NCBI GenBank assembly: GCA_002390845.1
Contig: DGQT01000080.1
Span: forward strand, 1-46,315
DNA length: 46,315 nucleotides
Direction: 5' to 3'
From: Chitinophagaceae bacterium UBA4407
Lineage (GTDB): Bacteria; Bacteroidota; Bacteroidia; Chitinophagales; Chitinophagaceae
Below the pieces are notes generated by a model. That model was not told where the DNA came from, did no database searches, and saw nothing but the letters and a program-made list of their open reading frames with translations. Below are positions 15,952-24,316 of the stretch, one piece after another; within the stretch, counting starts at the first letter, position 1; each line of letters starts with the position of its first letter. Position numbers and translations under genes: made by a program.

Positions 15952-16178
15952 GGTTTTTTTATGTACCAAACAACTTTACTTCTGTAGGGCTTTTGTTGCG
16001 TCGCACTCTTGTGCTGTTAGACCGGAAGTCAGCAAGTCAGTAAGTAAATAAAGTTGTATTTCTTTCCGACTTCTGGACATCCGGTCTTTCGGACTTTCGG
16101 ACTTGCTGCTTAATGTTCTAAACGTACAAGAGAGCGACGCAACGATGTTCAATTGAAATACTTTAGCCGGGCCAAAAA
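15952..16178. repeat. Dispersed inverted-repeat element 5 (type A)
   Basis: It lies between two convergent genes. The inner arms are TTGCGTCGCACTCTTGTGC (15996-16014) and GTACAAGAGAGCGACGCAA (16124-16142). The right end GCCGGGCCAAAAAA touches the stop codon of the next gene at 16180. The centre contains repeated GGAAGTC/GACTTCC and CCGGTC/GACCGG units. The TTTTTTT run at about 15954-15960 follows a weak hairpin and might terminate transcription after the MNIO gene. Confidence 0.7.
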
Positions 16179-16179
16179 A

Positions 16180-18225
16180 TTACCGGATTAAAACAGTTGT
16201 ACCTTTTTCAAAAAATGTTTTACCTGTATCGGTATTTGTATATTGAAGAAACCAAACATACACGCCGGGTGGCTGTGAACTTCCGTTGCAGGTACCATCC
16301 CACTTGTTTGTGCGATCTTTGGTTGTAAATAATTGCTGACCGAATTTATTGAAGATCTTAAACTCAAGATTTGCTGTTCTGTAAGCATTCAACGGAAACA
16401 AATAATCGTTGCGGCCATCTCCGTTTGGAGTGAATGCCGTTGGCACAGCAATGTAACAGTTGTTCACTACTTTCAGGTATTTAATGGCTGTATCATAACA
16501 GCTTTTATTGTTTTGAACAATCAGTTGAACTGGAAACAAACGATCAGCGTTTGTGGGGCTATAAGATTGTGGCGGCGGTATTTGCAGCGTGCTGGTAAAC
16601 CCGTTTCCAAAATGCCAGTTCCAACCGGTAAGATTACCCGTACTGCTGTCAGAAAAATAGGCCAGTTCATTCGGACAATACTCCGAAGGCATTATAAAAT
16701 CCGCATGCAATAATTCATGATCCAGATGAAAGTTTACTACAGCAGTATCACTACAAAAACCGTTTCCAGTAATTAGTTGCGTTGTTTTGTCGCCGAATGT
16801 GTTATAAACACGAACAGGGTTTTGTTCACCGTTAATTTTTGTATTATCGAATTGCCAGTTCCAACTTGTTTTGCCATTTTCTAAGTTGCTAAAATAAATC
16901 ACGGTATCGCTTCGGCAACCTTCTTTAATCAGGTAAGTAAAGGCTGCACTCACGGTATCTTTTATAACAAAATCAAGCGTTACGCCGGATGGTGTTTCAA
17001 GTGCACATTCATCTGTAATGGAATTACCATCTGTGCCCGATAAAAGTGTTAAGGTATATCTTCCTTCATGCACCATTGGCTGCGCAAGTTGCAGTTCTAC
17101 CGTACTGCTTAAACCGTTGCTGCAATTGCCTTTCGCTGCAACAACGGTTACCGGGTAAGGCCCGGTAATTTTAAAGTCGCTGCCATTTGCAGCAATCGAA
17201 CTGCAACTGATATTTTTTTGAAAAGCAAGTTGCAATGAAACAGGTGCACATGCAGGAGGAATGATGCTGTCTAATGCAACCGGCAATCTTGAAAGCACCG
17301 TAAAAGCTATCGATTTTCCCACTGCAAGTTCATTGCCACAATTATCTAAAAGAACGTTGCCATCGCTGCCACTCTTTGCAACGAGTGAATAATTTCCCGG
17401 GGGCAATGCGCTGCTCAAATTAATAATTACCGAATCTGTGCTAAATGCATTATCGCAGCCAACCCCAAAGGCCGAATTGATTTTGCCGGTTATGTTTTGC
17501 ATTTCAAAATCACTGCCATCTGGTGCAATGCTTTTGCAGGTCATGTTCTTTGTAAGTTTCAGGCGTATTTGTGTGCCATCGCAATTTGCAGTGGCACTTA
17601 CAAATCCCGGCGTTGCCGGATTGGTAATAACAGCAGAACCCCCTTTAAAAGAAAGCTTAAAACCACTTTCCGTACCATCGTCGTGATGGCTTATCAGCAA
17701 CAGGTAAGTATGGCCTTCAATAAGGTTAGGCATTTTACTAAAAGTAGGCTCATGATCCTCGGGCCCTGAAGCGCATTCCATTACATTTTGGCCACTTGAA
17801 GAGGCACCCGTTAAACCCGGGCTGCCACTCCAGTTTGCCCCACGAACCAGCGCCCCGTCTGAATAAATTTCTGAAGCGCCATGCCCTGTAATATCATAGA
17901 ACTGCCAATCGTAATTATCATTCGGGTTTTTAGGGTTAATAATGAAACCAAGGTCGCCGCTGCCATAACAGGTGAACGTGTACCAAAAAGGGTTTTTGTC
18001 TTTGTAGTCGCCTATGCCAATCAGTCTGCAGCCAGGTGCAGGTATGGGAAAGTTTTCACAAATAGGTACAGAGTCTTGTATAAATTCACTGGTGGCGCAT
18101 ACCGGAAAAGCACTTGCAGGCGTTTGCCCCAATACCCCGGTAACTGAGCAGCCAACCTGTGCCAAAGCTGTGTTTACAATTAATAGAAAAAACAATAATG
18201 CCATGCCGTGTTTGGTTAGCCGCAT
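16180..18225 (-). CDS. T9SS type-B secreted protein
   Basis: 681 residues from the ATG at 18225, which directly precedes a good signal peptide (MRLTKHGMALLFFLLI, ending ALAQ); the frame stays open 17 codons further upstream. After the signal comes a cysteine-containing N-terminal domain with an FWYTFTC motif. Two repeated segments follow around GSDF (SIAPDGSDFEM and SIAANGSDFKI), then two PKD-like stretches (TSWNWQFDN and TGWNWHFGN). The C-terminal type-B sorting domain covers about the last 93 residues (VPTAFTPNGDGRNDYLFPL, FKIFNKFGQQLF). It is a surface or secreted protein with no SprB repeats, so it is distinct from the pair at 3.3-9.7 kb. Its function is otherwise unknown. Confidence 0.9.
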   Translation of the reverse strand: MRLTKHGMALLFFLLIVNTALAQVGCSVTGVLGQTPASAFPVCATSEFIQDSVPICENFPIPAPGCRLIGIGDYKDKNPFWYTFTCYGSGDLGFIINPKNPNDNYDWQFYDITGHGASEIYSDGALVRGANWSGSPGLTGASSSGQNVMECASGPEDHEPTFSKMPNLIEGHTYLLLISHHDDGTESGFKLSFKGGSAVITNPATPGFVSATANCDGTQIRLKLTKNMTCKSIAPDGSDFEMQNITGKINSAFGVGCDNAFSTDSVIINLSSALPPGNYSLVAKSGSDGNVLLDNCGNELAVGKSIAFTVLSRLPVALDSIIPPACAPVSLQLAFQKNISCSSIAANGSDFKITGPYPVTVVAAKGNCSNGLSSTVELQLAQPMVHEGRYTLTLLSGTDGNSITDECALETPSGVTLDFVIKDTVSAAFTYLIKEGCRSDTVIYFSNLENGKTSWNWQFDNTKINGEQNPVRVYNTFGDKTTQLITGNGFCSDTAVVNFHLDHELLHADFIMPSEYCPNELAYFSDSSTGNLTGWNWHFGNGFTSTLQIPPPQSYSPTNADRLFPVQLIVQNNKSCYDTAIKYLKVVNNCYIAVPTAFTPNGDGRNDYLFPLNAYRTANLEFKIFNKFGQQLFTTKDRTNKWDGTCNGSSQPPGVYVWFLQYTNTDTGKTFFEKGTTVLIR

Positions 18226-18354
18226 GATGTTATTGTATGAATATTGAATCCTCTTAAAAGTATGCAAACAATGCAATGGCTTATTTTATAAGTATTGATT
18301 CGTAAATATACTTATAAAATTTTTTGTAACAGACAGGTGTGCAAGCATGAAGCT

Positions 18355-18377
18355 TTTGTTGTGTCACTCACTTTTAC
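18355..18377. repeat. Repeat half-site 6 (type A, variant)
   Basis: GAAGCTTTTG and TTGTGTCACTCACTTTTAC (18359-18377) form a left inner arm in the TGTCACTCAC variant. No right arm follows before the next gene, so this is a solitary or decayed half. The rest of the 18226-18494 gap is AT-rich with nothing recognised. Confidence 0.55.
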
Positions 18378-18494
18378 ATTCTTATTGTCTATTGTGTTTT
18401 TACCTGAACGGAAAAAAATAATCACAACAATAACCACACAGTGGCACAGTACATTTTGTTGAAAGAAAATACACTCCAGCCGAATACTAGATTC

Positions 18495-18839
18495 TTAATC
18501 AGTTGCAGTGCCTCCCTTATCAAACCATTTTTGTATAACGGTCTTGTCTGCATCAGAAAGCTCACTACCAAGAGGCATACGCCTGTTTCTTGGATTTATG
18601 GGATCAATTACCGCGGCCTTAATTGAAGCCGACAGCGCCACAATATTTTCATCGGTTGTAAGAATAACCGGCAGGCCCTGTCCGCCCGGGGAATGGCAGC
18701 TGATGCAGTTTGCCTGTATAATTTGTTTAACCTGTGGAAAATAAACCGTTGCAGGCGGTGCTGCCTCGTGTTTGCAGGCAATACCAAAAATAAATAACCC
18801 TGCAACTGCCATCATCTTTTGTCGTTTTAAATACTTCAT
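18495..18839 (-). CDS. c-type cytochrome lipoprotein
   Basis: 114 residues counted from the ATG at 18839, chosen because it gives MKYLKRQKMMAVAGLFIFG followed by a lipobox (FGIAC, C22); the frame is open 17 codons upstream. One haem-binding motif CISCH lies at 45-49, and a likely axial methionine in RRMPLG at about 88. The final WFDKGG is typical of small cytochromes of the PSCyt/cytochrome-c-like group found in Bacteroidota. It would be a membrane-anchored periplasmic electron carrier. Its partner is not encoded nearby; another haem lipoprotein occurs at 42702. A stretch of about 250 bp upstream holds no gene. Confidence 0.85.
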   Translation of the reverse strand: MKYLKRQKMMAVAGLFIFGIACKHEAAPPATVYFPQVKQIIQANCISCHSPGGQGLPVILTTDENIVALSASIKAAVIDPINPRNRRMPLGSELSDADKTVIQKWFDKGGTATD

Positions 18840-19086
18840 AAAAACCTGTTGATCTTTTTTATTCTTGCATGCAGCCTGACCGTGCAGCACAAAAAAACGT
18901 TGCAGGCATAAATGTTTTATAAAGGCTTTAACTTTTTTGGAATCCTTTATTTAAGGGAATACCAGCAACGCTTTTTGGGCAACCTTAAGCTTGCTGACAA
19001 ATGAGTGATATTTATTTTAATACGTTGTGCGGAGAAAACAATAAAATGATTGAAAAAGAAAAGCGCGTAAAGGATTATTTTTTGAA

Positions 19087-19253
19087 ATATTTTTTTGAGG
19101 CAATCTTTTGTATTTCATGGCATCGCCTGTTGTGTGAATCACTTGTACTGCAAAATATGACTCAACAAGCTGCGCCTTGCTGAGTAAAGAACAAAGCGTA
19201 CAAGTGAGTGACACAACGAAAGCCTGATTCTTATTCTATAGCTGGTAACATAA
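19087..19253. repeat. Dispersed inverted-repeat element 7 (type A, variant)
   Basis: A short complete copy in the 18840-19254 gap. It starts TTTTTTTGAGGCAATC near 19090. The inner arms are TTGTGTGAATCACTTGTAC (about 19130-19148) and CGTACAAGTGAGTGACACAA (19198-19217). It ends just before the stop codon of the TolB-like gene. The remaining sequence at 18840-19086 shows nothing recognisable. Confidence 0.65.
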
Positions 19254-19254
19254 A

Positions 19255-20772
19255 TTATTTCTTCTCTACGGGATAAACCTCGCTCAGCAAATTACTGTTA
19301 CTGATGAATGCGATCTTCTTACTATCCGGCGACCAGCATGGCGTGTTCATGGTTCCCTGCCCGCCATACAAATAGGCTATAACCCTTGGTGTGCCGCCAT
19401 TTGCGGGCATAAGCCGTATGTAAACATGTTTATAAAAAGGATGATCTGAAGGACTAACATCCTGACCAAAGGAAATAAATACGATCCACTTTCCATCGGG
19501 TGAGGGATGTGCAAACCAGTTATTCAATGCATCGTTGGTAAGCTGCTCCACATTGCTGCCGTCGGGCTTCATGCGGTAGATTTGCATGGTTCCGCTTCGT
19601 ACAGAATTGAAGTAAATATATTTTCCATCGGGCGAATATTCGCAGCCATCATCAAGGCCTTTAGAGTTGGTAAGATTCACTTCATCTCCGCCTGCTGATG
19701 GCACTTTATAAATATCGTAATCCCCATTACGTAAACCAACAAACATAAGATGTTTTCCGTCTGTGCTCCAGCCATGCAAATACGAAGGGCCTGTCGGTGT
19801 TATTTGTTTAGGTTCTCCACCACTAAGCGGAAGCGTATAAACTTTCGATGCATTATCTTCTTTGCTGCTGCTGCTGATGCCAAGCATTTTGCCGTTGAAA
19901 GAAATTACGTGGTCATTATTGTTGCCTTTTATGCTTCCTGTATTCAACACAGAAGGTGTAAGTGTTTTGAGATCGAATTTATAGATCAAACCTTCACTGT
20001 TATAAATTAAATGATTTCCGCCGGGCATATAATTCGGCGCCTGAAGGGAGCGCGGTGATTGAAAAATAATGTTACTTGTTGCAGAAGCCACATCCATAAT
20101 TTCCAACTGGCTTCCCAGGTATTGTTTGTAAGGAACAAGTGCTGCAGGTGCAGGAATGGTGATGCGCACATTGCGAAAAACCGCGGTTTCTGAAACTGCA
20201 TTATTATGCGAGCAAACGAACAAACCAACATATACATTGTCGCCCAAATCAAGATCAACAGAATCCATTACAAACAATTCACCAGCGTGCGCCACACTCA
20301 TGTAATACCTGTTGCCTTTGCGTTCGAGCCGCACCACATCTGCATGTGTAAGCGATGATTTTTGTTCTTGTGTAATTCCGCCGACAGTTCTTCTGAACTG
20401 AAAGGATGTTAAACCATCTCCATGCACAACAGCATTAACATGGGGTGATAAAGTATCCAAAGATTGTCTCACCATCCATCCCCACTTGCGATGTTCTTCA
20501 ACACCTTTACCAATGAATGCCGCATTGGTTGTAAGGATAAAATCACCACTCATTTTCTTATAAAGGAATTGAAATTCATCATGCGTTGCCCAGATGTTGG
20601 TACCCGAACCTGTAATAATATATTCCTGTGTTTGCATGTTGTAATTGCAACTTCCTTTTTTTGCATTACCCACTTCTGTTTGAGCATCGAAAATGCCAAA
20701 CGGGAATTTTTGTGCTAACACACGCATTACGGGAATGCAAACAACAAAAAGGATAATGATTATTTTTTTCAT
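19255..20772 (-). CDS. TolB-like PD40 beta-propeller protein
   Basis: About 505 residues from the ATG at 20772, with a signal peptide (MKKIIIILFVVCIPVMRVLA). The first half (about 30-205) is a concanavalin-like fold resembling DUF1349 (SGDFILTTNAAF, KWGWMVRQSLD, VYVGLFVCSHN). The second half holds repeated PD40/WD40-like blades of the TolB kind: GWSTDGKHLMFVG, EYSPDGKYIYFNS, HPSPDGKWIVFIS and CWSPDSKKIAFIS. Such proteins are periplasmic or secreted and are often annotated as TolB-like biopolymer transport proteins, but this one is not the Tol-Pal TolB, since no tol/pal genes are near and the N-terminal domain differs. A role in binding carbohydrate or protein is plausible. Confidence 0.85.
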   Translation of the reverse strand: MKKIIIILFVVCIPVMRVLAQKFPFGIFDAQTEVGNAKKGSCNYNMQTQEYIITGSGTNIWATHDEFQFLYKKMSGDFILTTNAAFIGKGVEEHRKWGWMVRQSLDTLSPHVNAVVHGDGLTSFQFRRTVGGITQEQKSSLTHADVVRLERKGNRYYMSVAHAGELFVMDSVDLDLGDNVYVGLFVCSHNNAVSETAVFRNVRITIPAPAALVPYKQYLGSQLEIMDVASATSNIIFQSPRSLQAPNYMPGGNHLIYNSEGLIYKFDLKTLTPSVLNTGSIKGNNNDHVISFNGKMLGISSSSKEDNASKVYTLPLSGGEPKQITPTGPSYLHGWSTDGKHLMFVGLRNGDYDIYKVPSAGGDEVNLTNSKGLDDGCEYSPDGKYIYFNSVRSGTMQIYRMKPDGSNVEQLTNDALNNWFAHPSPDGKWIVFISFGQDVSPSDHPFYKHVYIRLMPANGGTPRVIAYLYGGQGTMNTPCWSPDSKKIAFISNSNLLSEVYPVEKK

Positions 20773-20849
20773 AATGGCTGATTTTGGCAATCGTTATTAC
20801 TGAAAAGTAAAACAATTATTTTGTTTATCACTTTTGAATATTGTTGCTG

Positions 20850-21325
20850 CATATTTTGAACGTACAAGTGAGTGATCCCGAAATGAATTCGTCCCGAACT
20901 TGTTTCGCATCGGCGTCAAGCTAATTTTCTTTAAACATCGTTCAAATTCAATGTCTGTATGCTCATTGCCGCATGGCATTGTCCTTGCAACGGCGCTGCA
21001 CCCGCTTCTTTGCTGCGATATGGCTACGCCATCGCAGCAATTCGGGCTTTGCCCGAACCGAACCGGCTGAGGCGCCTTATGCAGGGACGGGTATTATAAC
21101 GCACGATGGAAACGGCAGTATAAAATACTGGAAACACTTTGCAGATATATGTTTCAGCTTATAATACTAAATTTTAGCTTGATGCTTATGCGATCCCGAA
21201 ATAAATTCGGGACGGGATGCCACACTTCGCTTAATTGTTGCCATGAAAGAAGAACTGTGAACCGATCCAGAAGGCTTTCGGGAAACGAAAGCTTCATAGC
21301 ACAACTGCTGCCGGGCTCAAAATAG
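20850..21325. repeat. Composite repeat region 8 (type A half, GC hairpins, type B-like half)
   Basis: This fills the 20773-21330 gap. ACGTACAAGTGAGTGATCCCG (20860-20880) is a right-type A core joined to a CCCGAAATGAATTCG segment. A palindromic CCCGAAATAAATTCGGG follows near 21194. GCCATGAAAGAAGAACTGTG (from 21240) is the type-B core, and the end is GAAAGCTTCAT then GCCGGGCTCAAAA (about 21311-21323). It appears to be two elements merged or rearranged around the hairpins at 21012-21057. Confidence 0.6.
21012..21057. repeat. Two adjacent GC-rich palindromes
   Basis: GCTGCGAT-atGGCTACGCC-ATCGCAGC (21012-21038) and TTCGGGC-ttt-GCCCGAA (21041-21057) are back-to-back hairpins. They sit in a locally GC-rich patch (about 20970-21100) unlike the surrounding intergenic DNA, within a larger repeat region. 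Confidence 0.7.
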
Positions 21326-21330
21326 TTCTT

Positions 21331-22329
21331 CTACTCCGCAGCAGCTTTTTGTTGTAGCTTTTTCTTCACTACATCGGCGGGATATTTTAACGCAAGCCTG
21401 CGTATCTCGTAACTGAACTCTGTAAAAGTTTCTTCCCAAAGTTTTGCTTCTTCGGGTGTGTAGCTGTAAAAGCCATGCGCATTGCTTACACCACGGCCAC
21501 CGGCTTTTACAATATCATCGATAAGTTTTGGAATTTCCGGGCTGTTGTTAAGCGTTGGCAAAAGGTCTTTCATTACCGTATGATAGGCGGCTACGCCGGT
21601 AAGGTCCATCCAGCCGAACACGCCTACCAGCGTCATCCAGTAACCGGCATTGTTGCGGCAGGCACGGTCTACATCTTCAACGGTGGCATAACCATTATCA
21701 ACCAGGCTGCAGGCTTCGCGGTACATGGCATACATTAAACGGTTGGTAATAAAACCACGAATGTCTTTACGCACCAGTGTTGGTTCCTTGCCCCAGTTGT
21801 GCGAAAGATCGTACAGCCATTCGCCCTGCTCCACGTTGCTTAAATCGCCGCAGATAATTTCGAGGAACCTTGTGGTATGCGAAGGCTCGGCCCAATGCAA
21901 TCCGAAGAAGCGTTTAGGATACTGCGTTTCTTTTTGCAGCATACTAATGGGTATGGCCGATGTGTTGCTGGTAAGTATGGCATCGTTGCTGATTACTGCT
22001 TCAATTTTTTGATAGACTGATTTTTTTATCTCGGTACTTTCCAGTGTACATTCGATGACCAGCATGCAATCTTTTAACGCTGCATAATCCATCGTGATCA
22101 ACAGGTTCCTGAAATAATATTCAGGGCTTTCGGTAATCAACCCTTCCTGTTGCGAACGCAGCAGGTGATCGTGTATTCTTTTCCCTGCATGCAGCAGGTC
22201 AATGTCAATGGGTGCTATGGCGGTTACCTTATGGCCCGCCATTAGCAGGCATGTAGTAATACTGCAACCCATTAAGCCAAGGCCTACAACGCCTGCAGGT
22301 ACTTCTGCTGAATTAATTGATGATTTCAT
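21331..22329 (-). CDS. 3-hydroxyacyl-CoA dehydrogenase family oxidoreductase
   Basis: A 332-residue cytoplasmic protein. The N-terminal Rossmann fold carries GVVGLGLMGCSI (13-24), the NAD-binding glycine motif of this family. ECTLESTEIKKSVY and LTSNTSAIPIS correspond to conserved segments of 3-hydroxyacyl-CoA dehydrogenases. The catalytic region reads GLHWAEPSH, where classical HADs have HFFNP, so the substrate may differ (compare L-gulonate 3-dehydrogenase and other short HAD relatives). The helical C-terminal domain (GFITNRLMYAMYREAC onward) is as expected. There is no crotonase or thiolase neighbour, so placement in beta-oxidation is not supported by context. Confidence 0.85.
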   Translation of the reverse strand: MKSSINSAEVPAGVVGLGLMGCSITTCLLMAGHKVTAIAPIDIDLLHAGKRIHDHLLRSQQEGLITESPEYYFRNLLITMDYAALKDCMLVIECTLESTEIKKSVYQKIEAVISNDAILTSNTSAIPISMLQKETQYPKRFFGLHWAEPSHTTRFLEIICGDLSNVEQGEWLYDLSHNWGKEPTLVRKDIRGFITNRLMYAMYREACSLVDNGYATVEDVDRACRNNAGYWMTLVGVFGWMDLTGVAAYHTVMKDLLPTLNNSPEIPKLIDDIVKAGGRGVSNAHGFYSYTPEEAKLWEETFTEFSYEIRRLALKYPADVVKKKLQQKAAAE

Positions 22330-22430
22330 TTTTATATTTTTTTGATCTTTTAGCGGGCTTTGTTGTTTACCAGCTTCAGCATATTTTATGCACTTATAAA
22401 AGTATTGAAACTAAAAGAAGGAGATAGAAA

Positions 22431-22650
22431 ATTTTGAACCCAACATTAATTCATTACTGATCGCCTGTTGCGTCGCACACTTGAACGTTCTGAATATTTC
22501 CCGTCATTTCGAGCGAAGCGAGAAATCTGCTACAAAAAGAATGAGATTTCTCAGTCGTACCTTCTTCGAAATGACGCAAAATGTTATGCAGTAAAAGTGT
22601 GCGACGCAACAAAAGCTCCATTCATGATTCCTGGCCTGGCTCAAAAAAAA
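22431..22650. repeat. Dispersed inverted-repeat element 9 (type A) with a nested palindrome
   Basis: A complete copy in the 22330-22640 gap, reaching the stop codon of the Ldh-family gene. It starts TTTTGAACCCAAC. The inner arms are TTGCGTCGCACACTTGAACG (from 22469) and AAAAGTGTGCGACGCAAC (22593-22610), and the end is CTGGCTCAAAAAAAA. The loop contains a second palindrome: CGTCATTTCGAGCGAAGCGA (from 22502) with TCGAAATGACG (22566-22576), and AGAAATCT/AGATTTCT inside it. Confidence 0.78.
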
Positions 22651-23720
22651 GCAATACCAAATTTTTCACCAACCATTTTTAAATCTTCTGCAACGCTTGC
22701 CACCAAAGGGATTCCTTCTTTCATGCGAATGGATTCCATTTCTCTTTCGGGATCGCCGGGAATTAAAACTTTATCATATCCTTCTGCTGGTTTTGCATTT
22801 CTGAAACGCTGAATCCAGTTATCCATGTGGCTTTTAAATTCATCTGCAGGGCGAAACGCATCAACACGCATAGCACCAAAAAAATGACCAAGCCCAACAC
22901 CTGGCATATTTTCGGGCATGGCAACATATGCAGGAAACGGTGGAGCCCAGGGCCCATAACTTGCACCACTTAATACTGCAGAAAAAATATCAACAATACT
23001 GCCCAGTGCATATCCTTTATGGCTACCGTGTTCACGATCGCTGCCGAGTGGCAACAGTGCGCCTGCTTTCTTTAAAATATTTGCATCGGTAGATTCATGT
23101 CCCTCCTTGTCCTGCACCCAGCCTAATGGTGTATCTGCATTCTTACGTTGCAAAATTTCGAGCTTGCCATTTGCTGCCGTAGTTGTTGCAAAATCTGCAA
23201 CAAATGCAGGTTGTTCGTTGGCGGGAATGGCAACGGCAATCGGGTTTGTGCCAAGCATTCTTTCAACAGAAAAAGTTGGTGCAACAAGGGCGCTGGCATT
23301 GGTCATTGCCATGCCGATCATCTCATGTTGCAAAGCCATCATCGCATGATAACCTGCTATACCAAAATGATTGCTGTTCTTTACACTTACCCAGCCCGTT
23401 CCACAAAGTTTTGCTTTATCAATCGCTATCTGCATAGCAAAAGGTGCAACCACCAAACCAAGCCCGGCGCCGCCATCTACAACCGCAGTTGAAGGTGTTT
23501 CGTAAACTATTTTTATATCGGGTGTTGCATTGATTCTTTTGGCTTCCCACAAACGCACATAACCACTCAGCCGTGCAACGCCGTGGCTGTCTATACCACG
23601 GATATCCGCAGCCAGTAAGGCTTTGGTGGCAGTAGTGGCATGTTCGTGAGAACAGCCAATTACTTTGAAAATATTGTATGTGAATTTGTAAAGATGATCG
23701 TATGAAAGTATGTGTTGCAT
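22641..23720 (-). CDS. Malate/L-lactate dehydrogenase family (Ldh) oxidoreductase
   Basis: A 359-residue enzyme of the non-Rossmann NAD(P)-dependent Ldh2/MDH2 family. Landmarks are RGIDSHGVARL (41-51) with the catalytic histidine H46, VKNSNHFGIAGYH (about 115-127), MLGTNPIAVAIPA, and SHKGYALGSIVDIFSAVLSG in the C-terminal third. Family members reduce 2-oxo acids to 2-hydroxy acids or act on ureidoglycolate and similar substrates. The specific substrate cannot be fixed without comparison. The gene stands alone, with repeat elements on both sides. Confidence 0.92.
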   Translation of the reverse strand: MQHILSYDHLYKFTYNIFKVIGCSHEHATTATKALLAADIRGIDSHGVARLSGYVRLWEAKRINATPDIKIVYETPSTAVVDGGAGLGLVVAPFAMQIAIDKAKLCGTGWVSVKNSNHFGIAGYHAMMALQHEMIGMAMTNASALVAPTFSVERMLGTNPIAVAIPANEQPAFVADFATTTAANGKLEILQRKNADTPLGWVQDKEGHESTDANILKKAGALLPLGSDREHGSHKGYALGSIVDIFSAVLSGASYGPWAPPFPAYVAMPENMPGVGLGHFFGAMRVDAFRPADEFKSHMDNWIQRFRNAKPAEGYDKVLIPGDPEREMESIRMKEGIPLVASVAEDLKMVGEKFGIAFF

Positions 23721-23772
23721 GTGTGCAAGGTAAGAAAGTGGTTATTTAATAATTAGTTTTGAAATAATTTTT

Positions 23773-24018
23773 ATGTCCCCCGGCTGAAGGAATTCTTGTG
23801 ATCATTCCTTGCGTCGCGCTCTTGTGCGTTGAGATATTCTATTGAGCTTTTATTGCGTTGGAGATTACAGCGGATTATTTTTGGTTAACAGCAGGTAAAT
23901 GCCCGAACTGAAAGGCAAGTTGCGCTTGATTGTCGTCATGAAAAAGGAACTGTGAAACGATCCCGAAATGAATTCGGGAAGGAAAAGCTTAATAGCATTC
24001 CTACCGTTTGGCCCAGAA
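23773..24018. repeat. Dispersed inverted-repeat element 10 (mixed A/B)
   Basis: It lies in the 23721-24316 gap between divergent genes. The left inner arm TTGCGTCGCGCTCTTGTGCG (23809-23828) is type A. The right arm CATGAAAAAGGAACTGTGAA (from 23937) is type B and runs into a palindromic CCCGAAATGAATTCGGG and GAAAAGCTTAATAG. The end GGCCCAGAA is near 24010-24018. Apart from a promoter candidate, the rest of the gap (24019-24316) shows nothing further. Confidence 0.62.
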
Positions 24019-24248
24019 TTGCCTTTCCTTCTTTAAAGCCTGGAGTCTGATAAAACAGTTTTATAATAGTTAACTTAATTTATTTCCAGGCTTCATTTTG
24101 AGCCTTACTAATGTTGTGACTAAACGGATTCCAAATAAGAAATTGCATTCAAGTCTTAAATTTCAATAAGAACATTCAAAAAAATTAATAGAGATTTAAG
24201 CATGGAAAGGTTGTTATTAATTTCCCCTAACAATTGTAAGTTTTTTTA

Positions 24249-24278
24249 TTTGGTTTAGAAAACACTTACTTATATTTA
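24249..24278 (+). promoter_or_regulatory. Candidate Bacteroidota promoter for the metalloprotease gene
   Basis: TTTG (24249-24252) is followed after 18 bp by TATATTTA (24271-24278), close to the Bacteroidota consensus TTTG-N19-TAnnTTTG. It ends 38 bp before the start codon. Confidence 0.4.
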
Positions 24279-24316
24279 CCTTTTCCTCTTAAATCAAAAA
24301 CTAAATTTCCAGAATC

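Noticed and set aside
19001..19183. A 60-codon gene
   Set aside because: Part of it is repeat element 7; no ribosome-binding site or conserved pattern.
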